In this document: positions 8,021 to 16,920 of the stretch, piece by piece
How positions within the stretch are numbered: position 1 is the stretch's first letter
Layout: the number at the start of each line of letters is the position of its first letter
Assembly (NCBI GenBank): GCA_017548605.1
Contig: JAFYZT010000040.1
Coordinates: 62,001 to 126,000 of the forward strand
Reading direction: 5' to 3'
Length of the DNA stretch: 64,000 bases
Source of the DNA: Prevotella sp.
Lineage (GTDB): Bacteria; Bacteroidota; Bacteroidia; Bacteroidales; Bacteroidaceae
Program-made: the position numbers and the translations under genes
The notes under the pieces: generated by a model
The model's database searches: none
The model's input: only the letters and a program-made list of their open reading frames with translations
What the model was told of the DNA's origin: nothing

Positions 8021-9088
8021 ATGAACAAGAAAATCAGGATTAAGGATATAGCGGAAAGAGCTGGTGTATCAGTGGGTACCGTAGACCGTGTGTTGCACAA
8101 CCGTCCCAATGTTTCTCCTTCAGCTTTGGAAAAAGTGAACCGAGCTTTGGAAGAGATGAATTACCAACCCAACATGTACGCCAGTGCGTTGGCATACAAC
8201 CGCAATTACACCTTTATTTGTCTTATGCCCAAGCATGCCTCAGAAGCCTATTGGGAAGAGATTGAGGAAGGTGCCATGTTAGCTTGTGAAGCCCGTCGCG
8301 ATTTCCATGTCGACGTGAAGATGCTCTATTATCAGCGTTTCCATGATGACACTTTTTTACAAGCATGCGACGAATGTCTATCTATGGATCCAGACGGAGT
8401 GGTTATTGTACCCGACCAGTTTAAAATCACAAAGTCATTTACCGACCGACTGCATGAGCGTAGTATTCCTTTTGTTTTGCTCGACTCATATATGCCTGAC
8501 CTAAAGCCCCTCTCCTTCTATGGTCAAGACTCTTTTGCCAGCGGCTCTTTTGCGGCGAAAATGCTGATGCTAATAGCCAAGAACGAATCAGAGGTAATGA
8601 TGATGAAACGAACACTGAACGGTCGTGTTGCCAGTCAACAGCAGGAGAACCGTGAATTAGGCTTCCGTCGATATATGAAAGCTCACTACCCCCACGTAAA
8701 GATAAACGAGGTGCATCTGCCCCTGGACGAGGACAACCGCGATGGCTATGACGATATTTTGGAGCAGTATTTCACTAACCATCCTAAGACCCACCATTGT
8801 ATTACGTTCTGTTCGAAAGCTCATATCGTAGGAGATTTCTTATTACGTTCACACCGTAATGACGTTCAGATAGCAGGATACGACATGGTGCAGAAAAATG
8901 CTAATTGTCTACGTTCAGGTAGTATCTCTTTTCTAATAGCTCAACACGCCTACATGCAAGGGTATTATTGCGTGGAAGTGCTATTTCGTGCGATAGTATT
9001 AAAGACACAAGTTACTCCTGTGAACTACATGCCTATAGAGATTCTTTACAAGGAGAATGTGGACTTTTACCAGCGGACGATGATATAA
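8021..9088 (+). CDS. LacI-family regulator of the hexuronate cluster
   Basis: 355 residues from the ATG at 8021 ([15 protein letters not shown]); a GTG at 8000 would add seven residues but lies too near the promoter. The N-terminal helix-turn-helix is canonical ([26 protein letters not shown]), followed by a hinge and a periplasmic-binding-protein-like effector domain. It sits between kdgK-eda (divergent) and uxaA-transporter (same strand, 58 bases on), so it most likely senses a hexuronate intermediate such as KDG or altronate. No separate promoter is visible before uxaA, so regulator and uxaA may be co-transcribed. The effector is inferred from context. Confidence 0.9.
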   Translation: MNKKIRIKDIAERAGVSVGTVDRVLHNRPNVSPSALEKVNRALEEMNYQPNMYASALAYNRNYTFICLMPKHASEAYWEEIEEGAMLACEARRDFHVDVKMLYYQRFHDDTFLQACDECLSMDPDGVVIVPDQFKITKSFTDRLHERSIPFVLLDSYMPDLKPLSFYGQDSFASGSFAAKMLMLIAKNESEVMMMKRTLNGRVASQQQENRELGFRRYMKAHYPHVKINEVHLPLDEDNRDGYDDILEQYFTNHPKTHHCITFCSKAHIVGDFLLRSHRNDVQIAGYDMVQKNANCLRSGSISFLIAQHAYMQGYYCVEVLFRAIVLKTQVTPVNYMPIEILYKENVDFYQRTMI

Positions 9089-9146
9089 GATTGATAATTA
9101 CAAATGAAAAGAATAAAGATAAGAAACATATAAGCTACGAACTACT

Positions 9147-10640
9147 ATGAACAAATCATTTATAAAAATTAATGCCGCCGACAATGTGGTAGTATGCCTG
9201 CGTCCCTATTCCAAAGGTGAGGTAATAGAACAGGATAACTACTATGTGGAAGTCCGTCAAGACACGCCTGCCGGTCATAAGGTGCTGCTTGAGAATGTCA
9301 AAGCAGGCACTGACATTATTAAATATGGCTACCCTATCGGCCATGCCCAAGTAGACCTCCAGGCTGGCGACTGGGTGAACGAGTACAACTTAAAAACCAA
9401 TCTATCGGGAACCCTTACATATGAATATCACCCTGTGAATGAGTCTTTTTCAAGGATTAACGACAAACGCTCATTCATGGGTTATGTCCGTTCAAATGGT
9501 GAGGTAGGAGTCCGCAACGAGATATGGATTGTCCCCACCGTGGGATGTGTGAATGGTATTGCCGAACGTTTAGCAGCCACCTTGACAAAGGAAACCGGTT
9601 GTCGTGGCATTGATGCCGTGCATGCCTGGCATCACAACTATGGTTGTTCGCAACTGAGTGGTGACCATGAGAACACCCGCAAGATTTTACGCGACATCGT
9701 ACTGCACCCCAACGCCGGAGGAGTGTTGGTTATCGGTTTAGGTTGTGAAAACAATCAGCCTGACGAATTCATGCAGATGTTGGGTGACTATGACCGTGAC
9801 CGTGTCAAGCTGATGGTCACCCAAAAAATTGATGGTGACGAAATGGAGGCAGGCATGGCTATCCTCCGACAATTATATGAGCGTGCGTCAAAGGACCGAC
9901 GCACTCCCTGTCCGGTAAGTGCCCTTCGTGTAGGATTGAAATGCGGTGGCAGTGACGGATTCAGCGGCATCACCGCCAACCCTCTCGTCGGTGAGTTTTC
10001 TGACTTTGTTGTTGCTCGTGGCGGTACGTCGATTCTCACTGAGGTGCCCGAGATGTTTGGTGCCGAGACTATTTTAATGAACCGCTGCGAGAACGAGGCC
10101 CTGTTTAATCAGACGGTGCATCTAATTAACGATTTCAAGGAATATTTCCTCAGCCATGGCGAACCTGTTGGTGAGAATCCCTCACCCGGTAATAAGGCCG
10201 GTGGCATATCCACATTGGAGGACAAAGCATTAGGCTGCACCCAAAAATGCGGTCGTGCCCCTGTGAGCGGCGTTCTCATGTATGGTGACCGTTTGCAGAC
10301 ACATGGACTGAACCTCCTATCTGCACCCGGTAATGACCTGGTTGCCGCCACCGCCCTTGCAGCATCCGGTTGTCAAATTGTTCTGTTTACAACAGGTCGC
10401 GGCACCCCCTTTGGTACCTTCATTCCCACGATGAAGATATCCACGAACAGCGATTTATTTACCCGAAAGCCCAATTGGATAGACTTCAATGCCGGAGCAT
10501 TGGTCGACGGCACTCCTATGCCAGAATTGCTCAACCAATTTGTGGAAAAAGTGATAGCCATTGCCAGTGGCGAGCGTACACGAAATGAGGAGAACGGTTA
10601 TCGTGAGATTTCCATTTTCAAGAATGGTGTGACATTGTGA
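9147..10640 (+). CDS. uxaA: Altronate dehydratase (UxaA family)
   Basis: 497 residues, the normal length of UxaA-type dehydratases, which remove water from D-altronate to give 2-keto-3-deoxygluconate. The N-terminal SAF domain spans about 1-90 (KINAADNVVVCLRP, ending in GHAQVDLQAGDW). The large catalytic region begins at GYVRSNGEVGVRN. The conserved block GCENNQPDEF is at about 200, and TQKCGRAPV carries one of the conserved cysteines expected to bind the metal centre. The product feeds the kinase and aldolase encoded on the other side of the regulator. Isomerase (uxaC) and tagaturonate reductase (uxaB) are not in the window. Confidence 0.93.
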   Translation: MNKSFIKINAADNVVVCLRPYSKGEVIEQDNYYVEVRQDTPAGHKVLLENVKAGTDIIKYGYPIGHAQVDLQAGDWVNEYNLKTNLSGTLTYEYHPVNESFSRINDKRSFMGYVRSNGEVGVRNEIWIVPTVGCVNGIAERLAATLTKETGCRGIDAVHAWHHNYGCSQLSGDHENTRKILRDIVLHPNAGGVLVIGLGCENNQPDEFMQMLGDYDRDRVKLMVTQKIDGDEMEAGMAILRQLYERASKDRRTPCPVSALRVGLKCGGSDGFSGITANPLVGEFSDFVVARGGTSILTEVPEMFGAETILMNRCENEALFNQTVHLINDFKEYFLSHGEPVGENPSPGNKAGGISTLEDKALGCTQKCGRAPVSGVLMYGDRLQTHGLNLLSAPGNDLVAATALAASGCQIVLFTTGRGTPFGTFIPTMKISTNSDLFTRKPNWIDFNAGALVDGTPMPELLNQFVEKVIAIASGERTRNEENGYREISIFKNGVTL

Positions 10641-10746
10641 AAGGAGCATGAGGCAAAGAGTATGGTGGCAGGCATGGGTGCAAAAGAAAACTCTGAGGAA
10701 GTACTAACTCATCAACTTCTTGAATTGAAACCCCGTCAACTACAAT

Positions 10747-12027
10747 ATGAGTGACAAAAAAGGACTGATGGCATTAAGTCCGATGATGGTTTTTGTAGCA
10801 CTATATCTGCTAACCTCCATCATCGCGGGCGACTTTTACAAGGTGCCCATCACTGTGGCATTTATGCTGTCAAGTGCCTATGCCATCGCCATGAGCGGCG
10901 GTCTGCCCATAGCTAAGCGCATTGAGCATTATAGTCGTGGAGCCGCCACAAGCAACCTCATGTTGATGTTGTGGATTTTTGTGTTGGCTGGAGCCTTTGC
11001 CAACAGTGCCAAGGACATGGGTGCCGTGGATGCCACTGTAGCCATGGCATTGCATCTGTTACCCGACAACATGTTATTGCCGGGTCTATTCATCACCGCC
11101 TGTTTCATCTCTTTTTCTATCGGAACGAGCGTTGGAACCATTGCTGCCCTCTCGCCCATCGCCCTGGGTCTGGCACAGTCAACCGGTGCTAGTTTGCCCT
11201 TATTAGTAGCCGTCGTCGTGGGAGGTTCATTTTTTGGAGACAACCTGTCATTCATATCCGACACCACAATTGTGGCTACCTCAACACAGCAATGTAAGTT
11301 GAGCGACAAATTCCGCGTGAACCTATTCATTGTTATACCAGCAGCACTGCTCATACTGGTGTTGTATTTTTTTCTAGGCACCTCATTACATGCCCCCACG
11401 ACAACCGGTGATGTGCACTATCTGAAGTTCCTTCCTTATCTTCTCGTCCTGATATTGGCCATTATGGGCATGAACATCATGGCTGTGTTGATGGCGGGTC
11501 TGTTTCTTAACGGTGTGGTAGGCATGGCCGACGGCAGTTTCGACTTTTATGGATGGTTGGGTTCTATGGGGACCGGCATTTCAAACATGGGCGAATTGAT
11601 TATCATCACGATGATGGCTGGCGGTATGTTGGAAATTATCCGTGTTAACGGTGGTATCGAATATCTCATCTCCAAACTCACCCGTCGCGTTCACGGGAAA
11701 CGCGGTGCAGAATTGTCCATCGCCGCTTTGGTCAGCCTGACCGACATCTGTACTGCCAATAACACCGTATCGATTCTTGCTGTAGGGGGAATCTCCAAGG
11801 AGATAGGCGACCGCTATGGTATCGACAATCGTAAGTGCGCCAGCATACTCGACACATTTTCATGTGTAATGCAAGGTTTATTGCCCTATGGCGCCCAAGT
11901 GCTCATGGCCGCTGGTTTGGTGCAACTCAATCCGATGAAGATAGTTCCCCACCTCTATTATCCCATGGCGTTAGGTCTCGTTGCCCTCCTATCCATTTTA
12001 TTCAGATATCCAAAAAAATACTCATGA
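10747..12027 (+). CDS. NhaC-family Na+/H+ antiporter-like transporter
   Basis: 426 residues with about ten to eleven hydrophobic segments, matching the NhaC-type branch of the ion-transporter superfamily (GTSVGTIAALSPIALGLAQ, GGSFFGDNLSFISDTTI, DICTANNTVSILAVG). Members exchange sodium for protons or, in some lineages, for organic acids. It follows uxaA by 106 bases and is translationally coupled to the next gene (ATGA at 12024-12027). The position suggests it could carry an anionic sugar acid, or balance ions during uronate use, but the sequence alone does not show this. Confidence 0.85.
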   Translation: MSDKKGLMALSPMMVFVALYLLTSIIAGDFYKVPITVAFMLSSAYAIAMSGGLPIAKRIEHYSRGAATSNLMLMLWIFVLAGAFANSAKDMGAVDATVAMALHLLPDNMLLPGLFITACFISFSIGTSVGTIAALSPIALGLAQSTGASLPLLVAVVVGGSFFGDNLSFISDTTIVATSTQQCKLSDKFRVNLFIVIPAALLILVLYFFLGTSLHAPTTTGDVHYLKFLPYLLVLILAIMGMNIMAVLMAGLFLNGVVGMADGSFDFYGWLGSMGTGISNMGELIIITMMAGGMLEIIRVNGGIEYLISKLTRRVHGKRGAELSIAALVSLTDICTANNTVSILAVGGISKEIGDRYGIDNRKCASILDTFSCVMQGLLPYGAQVLMAAGLVQLNPMKIVPHLYYPMALGLVALLSILFRYPKKYS

Positions 12028-12860
12028 AACGAAACGGCATATTAAACAAGATTGTAGCCAGGCAGTTAGTATGTTTATTGGGCAATGGTGCATTTGGTCA
12101 TCCTGCCCATCTTCAGGTCATGTCGTTGTTCAAATGGAATCGTTTGGTAGATATGGCAGAAGACCATGAAGTACTTGATTTCCTCGGTCAAGGAATGAAC
12201 AATAACCTTTCTGAGTTTCTGCATTTTCCAAACCAGTTGGTGGAGTTAATCCGCTCTCGTTTACATCAATTTACTCCACCCGTCTTTAATGAAAGGTATT
12301 CTGTTGAAGCCATTCATTTTAATGCATCCCGTCACAAACTTGCATTTACCGAGTTGTCGAAGAAAGACATATACGACACCACATCGGAAACCCGTAGAAT
12401 GTTTCTCATCTTGATGCGCAATGTGTGTGACATGTTGCTTTCTGGTTTTTGCCTACGCGGTTTAATAGACTTAGGTCTTGCCTTGCGTAACGAAGGTAAC
12501 CATGTAGACTTTGTGAAATTGGAGTCATGGATTGGTTTGATGGACTTACAGCGATTTGTCAACCTGCAAGGAAGTATTCTTCATGCTGTTTTTGGTTTCG
12601 ACACCAACGAATTACCCTTTATGGCAGAACAGGAGCCTGATGCCCATCGTGTGGCCTTTTGTTGTATCACCGATATTAACCGATATTCCTCATCGGAATG
12701 GAATTTCCGACAAGTGAGTGGCGGTTTCCTATTCAACAATTCCCGTCAGTGGCTTCGCGGTATTCGCAGGACAAACATGTACTTTTCCTATTCTCCTCGC
12801 GAGAGCATGCGCAGCTTATTTCACAGCATGGCTAGCAGTCTGTCGGAGATTGAAGAATGA
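12024..12860 (+). CDS. Conserved-looking protein of unknown function, coupled to the transporter
   Basis: 278 residues starting at the ATG that overlaps the transporter stop codon (ATGA). The longer open frame to the left lies inside the transporter gene and is not real. There is no signal peptide or membrane helix. The protein is helix-rich, with a central segment RMFLILMRNVCDMLLSGFCLRG and a later aromatic-rich, probably beta-containing part. I do not recognise a domain. Translational coupling suggests a role linked to the transporter or uronate use, which is inference only. Confidence 0.75.
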   Translation: MKRNGILNKIVARQLVCLLGNGAFGHPAHLQVMSLFKWNRLVDMAEDHEVLDFLGQGMNNNLSEFLHFPNQLVELIRSRLHQFTPPVFNERYSVEAIHFNASRHKLAFTELSKKDIYDTTSETRRMFLILMRNVCDMLLSGFCLRGLIDLGLALRNEGNHVDFVKLESWIGLMDLQRFVNLQGSILHAVFGFDTNELPFMAEQEPDAHRVAFCCITDINRYSSSEWNFRQVSGGFLFNNSRQWLRGIRRTNMYFSYSPRESMRSLFHSMASSLSEIEE

Positions 12861-12967
12861 GGTTTGACATTTGAATATTGAGTTTATTTTGTTTTGATAA
12901 AAAGTGTAAAAATTTGTTTAAACAGACAAATAGTGTTTCTCAATTCCCCTAATCCGCTTTTTTTTTG

Positions 12968-12975
12968 TATCTTTG
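12968..12975 (+). promoter_or_regulatory. -7 box of the lysozyme gene promoter
   Basis: TATCTTTG matches TAnnTTTG exactly. The gene's ATG follows after only seven bases, so the transcript would be leaderless or nearly so. No clear -33 element is present. Confidence 0.55.
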
Positions 12976-12982
12976 CAATCAA

Positions 12983-13678
12983 ATGACACGACAGCTCTTC
13001 GTTATTGTCTTTTTGATGGTATCACTGTTCGCCTCTGCTCAGGGTGCTGGCGTACAGTGTGAGGATACGTGCAACCATATTCACGGGTTGGACATGAGTC
13101 ATTATCAGGGTGAGGTGTTCTGGGAGACATTAGGTAATAACAGCCATCAATCATACGTCTATTTCAAGGCCACAGAAGGCAAGATGACCATTGACGCTAC
13201 ATATAAGAAGAACATGGACTATGCCAGAAAATACGGATTGAAGGTAGGTAGTTACCATTATTACCACGCCAACATTGACCAAGAAGTACAGTTGCGTCAT
13301 TTTATGAGCCAATGCCGTCCCGGCGACCAAGACCTCATCCCCATGATTGACGTTGAGGAAAAGCCATCGCGCATGAGCACCAATGCTTTTTGTGATTCAT
13401 TACACAAGTTTTTACTTTTGGTGGAGCGAGCTTACAAGCAGAAGCCTTTGGTTTACACAGGAACCTATTTTTACAACACATATTTATTGGGAAAGCTTGA
13501 CGATTACAAGTTGATGATAGCCCAGTACTCAGAGAACGAGCCCCGTTTGAAAGACGAGCGCGACTATGTGATTTGGCAGTATACTGGCAAAGGGAGGATT
13601 AATGGTGTGAACACCTATATCGACAAGAGCCGCTTGGTGGGCCGCCACACACTGCGTGAGTTATGGTATAGGCATTGA
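12983..13678 (+). CDS. Secreted GH25 lysozyme (muramidase)
   Basis: 231 residues from the ATG at 12983. A signal peptide (MTRQLFVIVFLMVSLFASAQG) is followed by a compact GH25 barrel that would cleave the beta-1,4 bond between N-acetylmuramic acid and N-acetylglucosamine. Family landmarks are GLDMSHYQG (first catalytic Asp), YFKATEG, YHYYHA, MIDVEE (catalytic Asp-x-Glu) and VIWQYTGKG near the end. Apart from the signal peptide there is essentially nothing but the catalytic domain. The product probably acts in the periplasm or outside the cell, in wall remodelling or against competitors. It has its own promoter and is not obviously part of an operon. Confidence 0.92.
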   Translation: MTRQLFVIVFLMVSLFASAQGAGVQCEDTCNHIHGLDMSHYQGEVFWETLGNNSHQSYVYFKATEGKMTIDATYKKNMDYARKYGLKVGSYHYYHANIDQEVQLRHFMSQCRPGDQDLIPMIDVEEKPSRMSTNAFCDSLHKFLLLVERAYKQKPLVYTGTYFYNTYLLGKLDDYKLMIAQYSENEPRLKDERDYVIWQYTGKGRINGVNTYIDKSRLVGRHTLRELWYRH

Positions 13679-13725
13679 CAAGTTTTCGTCTGATATCCTG
13701 ATATACTAGAAAACTATTCGTTGAA

Positions 13726-15828
13726 ATGGCAATAATCAAATGTCCTGAATGTGGACACCAGATAAGTGAGAAAGCAACGCGCTGTCCTAGTTGTGGCGTA
13801 GAGATCGCCGGCAAGGTCGTTCGCTGTGAGCATTGCGGTGAAGTGTACTTCAACGATGAGGTGTTATGTCCCAATTGCCATACCCCCCAATCCGCGTCAT
13901 CCCACCTTCATGATGAAGATAAAAAACCAGTTGCTTCCTCTTCATCTACCCCTGCCAAGCCAAGCGTCAATGTTCCAAAGAAAGAACAACAAGAAGTGGT
14001 GATTCCCGTCGTTCCTATCCAGAACGAATCTCGCCAAGTAGAAGAGATTGTTTCCGAGTCTTCCCCCATAGAAGAATCTGGCATCACCCCTCAGAATATA
14101 GAAGAATCCTTGGAAGACGAGCGTGATGAAAGCGACCTCGCTCCTGCAGAAGATGTCAGTCAGGAATCAACGGGAAAGTCGGCTAAGTCGCGCATCATGC
14201 CATTTTTCGTTTCTTTAGCCATTGCCTCCATCGTGGGTGCCGTGAGCATCTATTTCTACAAAGAATCAAAAGGCTCTAAGGAGCAACAGGCATATGGCTT
14301 GGCATTAAATAGCAACGACACGTTGTCGATGAGCAATTTTCTTGCTTCGTACAGTGATGCACCCAGTGCCCATATTGACTCCATTCGTTCTCGTTTGGAT
14401 TATATCCGTCAAGGTGAGCGTGATTGGGACAGTTTGCAGATTCACAAGACCCATGAAATGGCCGCCACATATGTAGACCGTTATCCCAACATGTCGCATT
14501 ATGCCCAAGCTGTCGTATTGTTGGACTCCATTGATTGGGCTGATGCTGTGCAGTTGAACACGACCACTGCTTATAAGAACTATTTGGCAGCCCACCAAGA
14601 TGGCAAGCATGTGGGTGAGGCCCGTGAAAAGATGTTTGCCGGTAATATGGACGTTATTGCTCCGGAAGAACGCCAGATTATTTCATCGTTGGTACAACGA
14701 TTCTTCCAGAGCATCAACGACAATGATGCTGGGCAGTTTAAGTCATGCCTCTCACCTACCCTTGTCTCATTCATGGGAACAGACCATCCTTCAGCTGACG
14801 AAGCTGCAGGGTGGATGAAACGTCAACATGGAGAAAGTGTGAAGTCTGTTTCATGGGTTTCCTCTGGTGACTATGAGATTGCGAAGCATAAGAAAGATAA
14901 TGGTTCATTGGAGTACGTTGTGAAATTCTCTGCCAAGCAAGATTTGGTGAAAGGCGACAAATCGTCTTCTGACAGTTATAAAATAAGCTCCACCGTTAAT
15001 CCTGACGGCAAAATGACGTCACTGGGTATGGTTAAAATCGTTCCTCAGGAAGAAGGAAAGATTACCTCGTCGACAAGTTCCTCATCGTCATCGAGCACTT
15101 CCAAACCAAGTTCATCGTCGAGTTCAAGCAGTTCGAAACCAAGTCCATCCCCAAGTTCGAACAGTCCCAAACCGAAGACCAGCACTTCATCCTCGAGTTC
15201 AGGTAGCAGTTCTAAGCCGAAAACGACTACATCGTCTTCGAGCACCAGCAGCAAGCCGAAGACAACCACATCTTCTTCAAGCACAAGCAGCAAGCCTAAG
15301 ACAACCACATCATCTTCAAGCACAAGTAGCAAGCCTAAGACAACCACATCGTCTTCGAGCACCAGCAGCAAGCCGAAGACAAGCACATCTTCTTCAAGCA
15401 CAAGCAGTAAGCCGAAGACAAGCACATCTTCTTCAAGCACCAGCAGCAAGCCGAAGACAACCACATCATCTTCAAGCACAAGCAGTAAGCCGAAGACAAG
15501 TACATCATCTTCAAGCACAAGCAGCAAGCCGAAGACAAGTACTTCATCTTCAAGCACAAGCAGCAAGCCAAAGACAAGTACTTCATCTTCAAGCACCAGC
15601 AGCAAGCCGAAGACAAGTACTTCATCTTCAAGCACCAGCAGCAAGCCGAAGACAACTACTTCATCTTCAAGCACAAGCAGTAAGCCGAAGACAACTACTT
15701 CATCTTCAAGCACAAGCAGCAAACCGAAGACAAGTACTTCATCTTCAAGCACAAGCAGCAAACCGAAGACAAGTACTTCATCTTCAAGCACAAGCAGTAA
15801 GCCGAAGACAACTACTCAGAAGAAATAA
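13726..15828 (+). CDS. Membrane-anchored zinc-ribbon protein with a Ser/Thr/Lys/Pro repeat tail
   Basis: 700 residues. The N-terminus holds paired CxxC zinc ribbons (CPECGHQ, CPSCGVE, CEHCGEV, CPNCHTP). An acidic linker follows, then one membrane helix at about 161-182 (IMPFFVSLAIASIVGAVSIYF). An outer domain of roughly 250 residues includes an NTF2-like stretch (LVQRFFQSINDNDAGQF) at about 316-332. The last 260 residues are low complexity, dominated by a 13-residue unit around KPKT. Zinc-ribbon plus membrane-helix plus outer-domain proteins are common in Bacteroidales, but function is unknown. The tail is very hydrophilic and could be flexible, cell-wall-associated or glycosylated; all of that is inference. 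Confidence 0.85.
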   Translation: MAIIKCPECGHQISEKATRCPSCGVEIAGKVVRCEHCGEVYFNDEVLCPNCHTPQSASSHLHDEDKKPVASSSSTPAKPSVNVPKKEQQEVVIPVVPIQNESRQVEEIVSESSPIEESGITPQNIEESLEDERDESDLAPAEDVSQESTGKSAKSRIMPFFVSLAIASIVGAVSIYFYKESKGSKEQQAYGLALNSNDTLSMSNFLASYSDAPSAHIDSIRSRLDYIRQGERDWDSLQIHKTHEMAATYVDRYPNMSHYAQAVVLLDSIDWADAVQLNTTTAYKNYLAAHQDGKHVGEAREKMFAGNMDVIAPEERQIISSLVQRFFQSINDNDAGQFKSCLSPTLVSFMGTDHPSADEAAGWMKRQHGESVKSVSWVSSGDYEIAKHKKDNGSLEYVVKFSAKQDLVKGDKSSSDSYKISSTVNPDGKMTSLGMVKIVPQEEGKITSSTSSSSSSSTSKPSSSSSSSSSKPSPSPSSNSPKPKTSTSSSSSGSSSKPKTTTSSSSTSSKPKTTTSSSSTSSKPKTTTSSSSTSSKPKTTTSSSSTSSKPKTSTSSSSTSSKPKTSTSSSSTSSKPKTTTSSSSTSSKPKTSTSSSSTSSKPKTSTSSSSTSSKPKTSTSSSSTSSKPKTSTSSSSTSSKPKTTTSSSSTSSKPKTTTSSSSTSSKPKTSTSSSSTSSKPKTSTSSSSTSSKPKTTTQKK
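15214..15816 (+). repeat. 39-base coding tandem repeat (15 full units plus a partial)
   Basis: The KPKT start recurs exactly every 39 bases from 15214 to 15799, that is 15 intervals, encoding KPKT-S/T-T-SSSS-T-SS. Variation is mostly synonymous (ACA/ACT/ACC, AGC/TCT) plus a T/S swap at residue 5. All units stay in frame. Such arrays commonly change length by slippage or recombination. Confidence 0.95.
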
Positions 15829-15851
15829 TATAAGTCTATCCTAAATAATAG

Positions 15852-15888
15852 AATCATAAAAGCCGTGTTTGACACGGCTTTTATGATT
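15852..15888. terminator. Bidirectional terminator between the repeat protein and the J-domain gene
   Basis: Perfect 16-base arms AATCATAAAAGCCGTG (15852-15867) and CACGGCTTTTATGATT (15873-15888) around TTTGA. The T-rich and A-rich arm ends allow termination from both sides, fitting two convergent genes. Confidence 0.9.
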
Positions 15889-15889
15889 A

Positions 15890-16552
15890 TCATTGAGCAT
15901 TTCTCATCTCCATAAGGAGTTGTTTTTGCCGGTCTGTCAAATGATGTGGCAATTTGACATGAATGGTGAGTATGATGTCGGCCGATTTTCCGTTTCTTCC
16001 CACTGGGCCTTTCCCTTTTATTCGTATCTTTGTGCCATTTTGTGTCTCCGGTTTTATTTTTAAACGTATGGTTGAGCCGCCTTTGATATTAACAGTCACC
16101 TCGCCTCCGAGCAGTGCCGTGTACATGTCTATTTCCAGCGAAGCCTCTGCCTCCTGTTGTTGTTTACCCCCCATCATATCCGACCAATTCATGCCTTTCA
16201 TTCCTCCCCCAAAGAGATTTTCGAAGAAAGAACTGAATCCACTGCTACCCATCCCTCCTCCGAAATGGGTGAAGTCGCTATTACCATCGAACCCCCACGT
16301 TCCCCCTTGAGTGGTCTTATCGTCCATTTGGTTCCACTTTTCTCCAAACAGGTCGTATTTTTTACGTTTTTCCGGGTCATTTATGACAGTATATGCCTCG
16401 TTGAGTGCCTGGAATTTTGCTTTTGCCTTGGGATCATTAGGATGCAGATCAGGATGAAACTGTTTAGCCCTTTTGAGGTAAGCCTTTTTCACATCATTCT
16501 GTGGTATATCCTTATTGACTCCCAATATTTTGTAATAGTCTACGAATGCCAT
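15890..16552 (-). CDS. J-domain co-chaperone (CbpA/DnaJ-like, short)
   Basis: 220 residues from ATG 16552 (MAFVDYYKILGV). The J-domain fills about 1-70 with the HPD motif in FHPDLHPND, which stimulates DnaK ATPase. A Gly/Phe-rich segment follows (GGGMGSSGFSSFFENLFGGG). The C-terminal part has one beta-sandwich substrate-binding domain (LGGEVTVNIKGGSTIRLKI) and ends soon after (LPHHLTDRQKQLLMEMRN). No zinc finger is present, so it is closer to CbpA, and it is shorter than the roughly 300 residues usual for that type. Its promoter lies at 16627-16657. It probably delivers substrates to DnaK in the cytoplasm. Confidence 0.9.
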   Translation of the reverse strand: MAFVDYYKILGVNKDIPQNDVKKAYLKRAKQFHPDLHPNDPKAKAKFQALNEAYTVINDPEKRKKYDLFGEKWNQMDDKTTQGGTWGFDGNSDFTHFGGGMGSSGFSSFFENLFGGGMKGMNWSDMMGGKQQQEAEASLEIDMYTALLGGEVTVNIKGGSTIRLKIKPETQNGTKIRIKGKGPVGRNGKSADIILTIHVKLPHHLTDRQKQLLMEMRNAQ

Positions 16553-16626
16553 TGTTACAACCTCCAAAATTTATTTGTTTCTATAATATATTTAGCAAAT
16601 TTTGTGCCAGATAGTAAAAAACGAGG

Positions 16627-16657
16627 CAAAAATAGAAGTAATCAAAATATATACAAA
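16627..16657 (-). promoter_or_regulatory. Promoter of the J-domain gene
   Basis: On the minus strand TTTG (16657-16654), 19 bases, then TATTTTTG (16634-16627). Transcription would start near 16620, giving a leader of about 68 bases. The rest of the roughly 370-base gap to rpsA is AT-rich and shows only the rpsA promoter and leader. Confidence 0.65.
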
Positions 16658-16823
16658 CATATTATATTTGAAACAAGACCACAGTACATTACTTGATTAT
16701 TATACTATTCAAAAAAGAAGAATAATAGCCTGCAAATTGTTAAGAATGTTTAAAGCAGTTATATGTATAAGGGTAAAAGAAGAAAAAAGCCTTACAAATA
16801 ATAAGTTTTCGGAAAAAATGTTG

Positions 16824-16831
16824 TAATTTTG
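16824..16831 (+). promoter_or_regulatory. -7 box of the rpsA promoter
   Basis: TAATTTTG followed by CAG, an exact TAnnTTTG match, about 90 bases upstream of the rpsA ATG. No good -33 element is visible. Confidence 0.6.
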
Positions 16832-16837
16832 CAGCCG

Positions 16838-16920
16838 ATTTGGACGAATCGTCGGTTAATTCCGGCGTTTTATACCATAAAGTCTCACTTTATTAATTAT
16901 TTATTTTTTTAATTCATTTT
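16838..16920 (+). promoter_or_regulatory. rpsA leader with a small stem
   Basis: The untranslated leader of about 80 bases begins at a potential stem (CGATT at 16836-16840 pairing with AATCG at 16847-16851, with CCG/CGG able to extend it) and ends in a U-rich tract before the ATG. Ribosomal protein S1 genes are often autoregulated through leaders; whether this one is cannot be told. Confidence 0.35.

Noticed and set aside
7843-8109. Minus-strand frame over the start of the LacI-type gene
   Set aside because: Crosses both divergent promoters and the operator; composition is unlike a protein.
11835-12023. N-terminal extension of the 278-residue protein into the transporter gene
   Set aside because: Would overlap the transporter by 190 bases; the ATGA start at 12024 is far more likely.
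15045-15791. Long minus-strand frame of 248 codons (repeating LEDEVLVFGLLLV) opposite the repeat tail
   Set aside because: It is the mirror of the 39-base repeat; the unit is a multiple of three, so the opposite strand stays open too. No start signal or promoter.
15214-15816. Possible CRISPR-like array
   Set aside because: Units are contiguous 39-base tandem copies without unique spacers and encode protein in frame.
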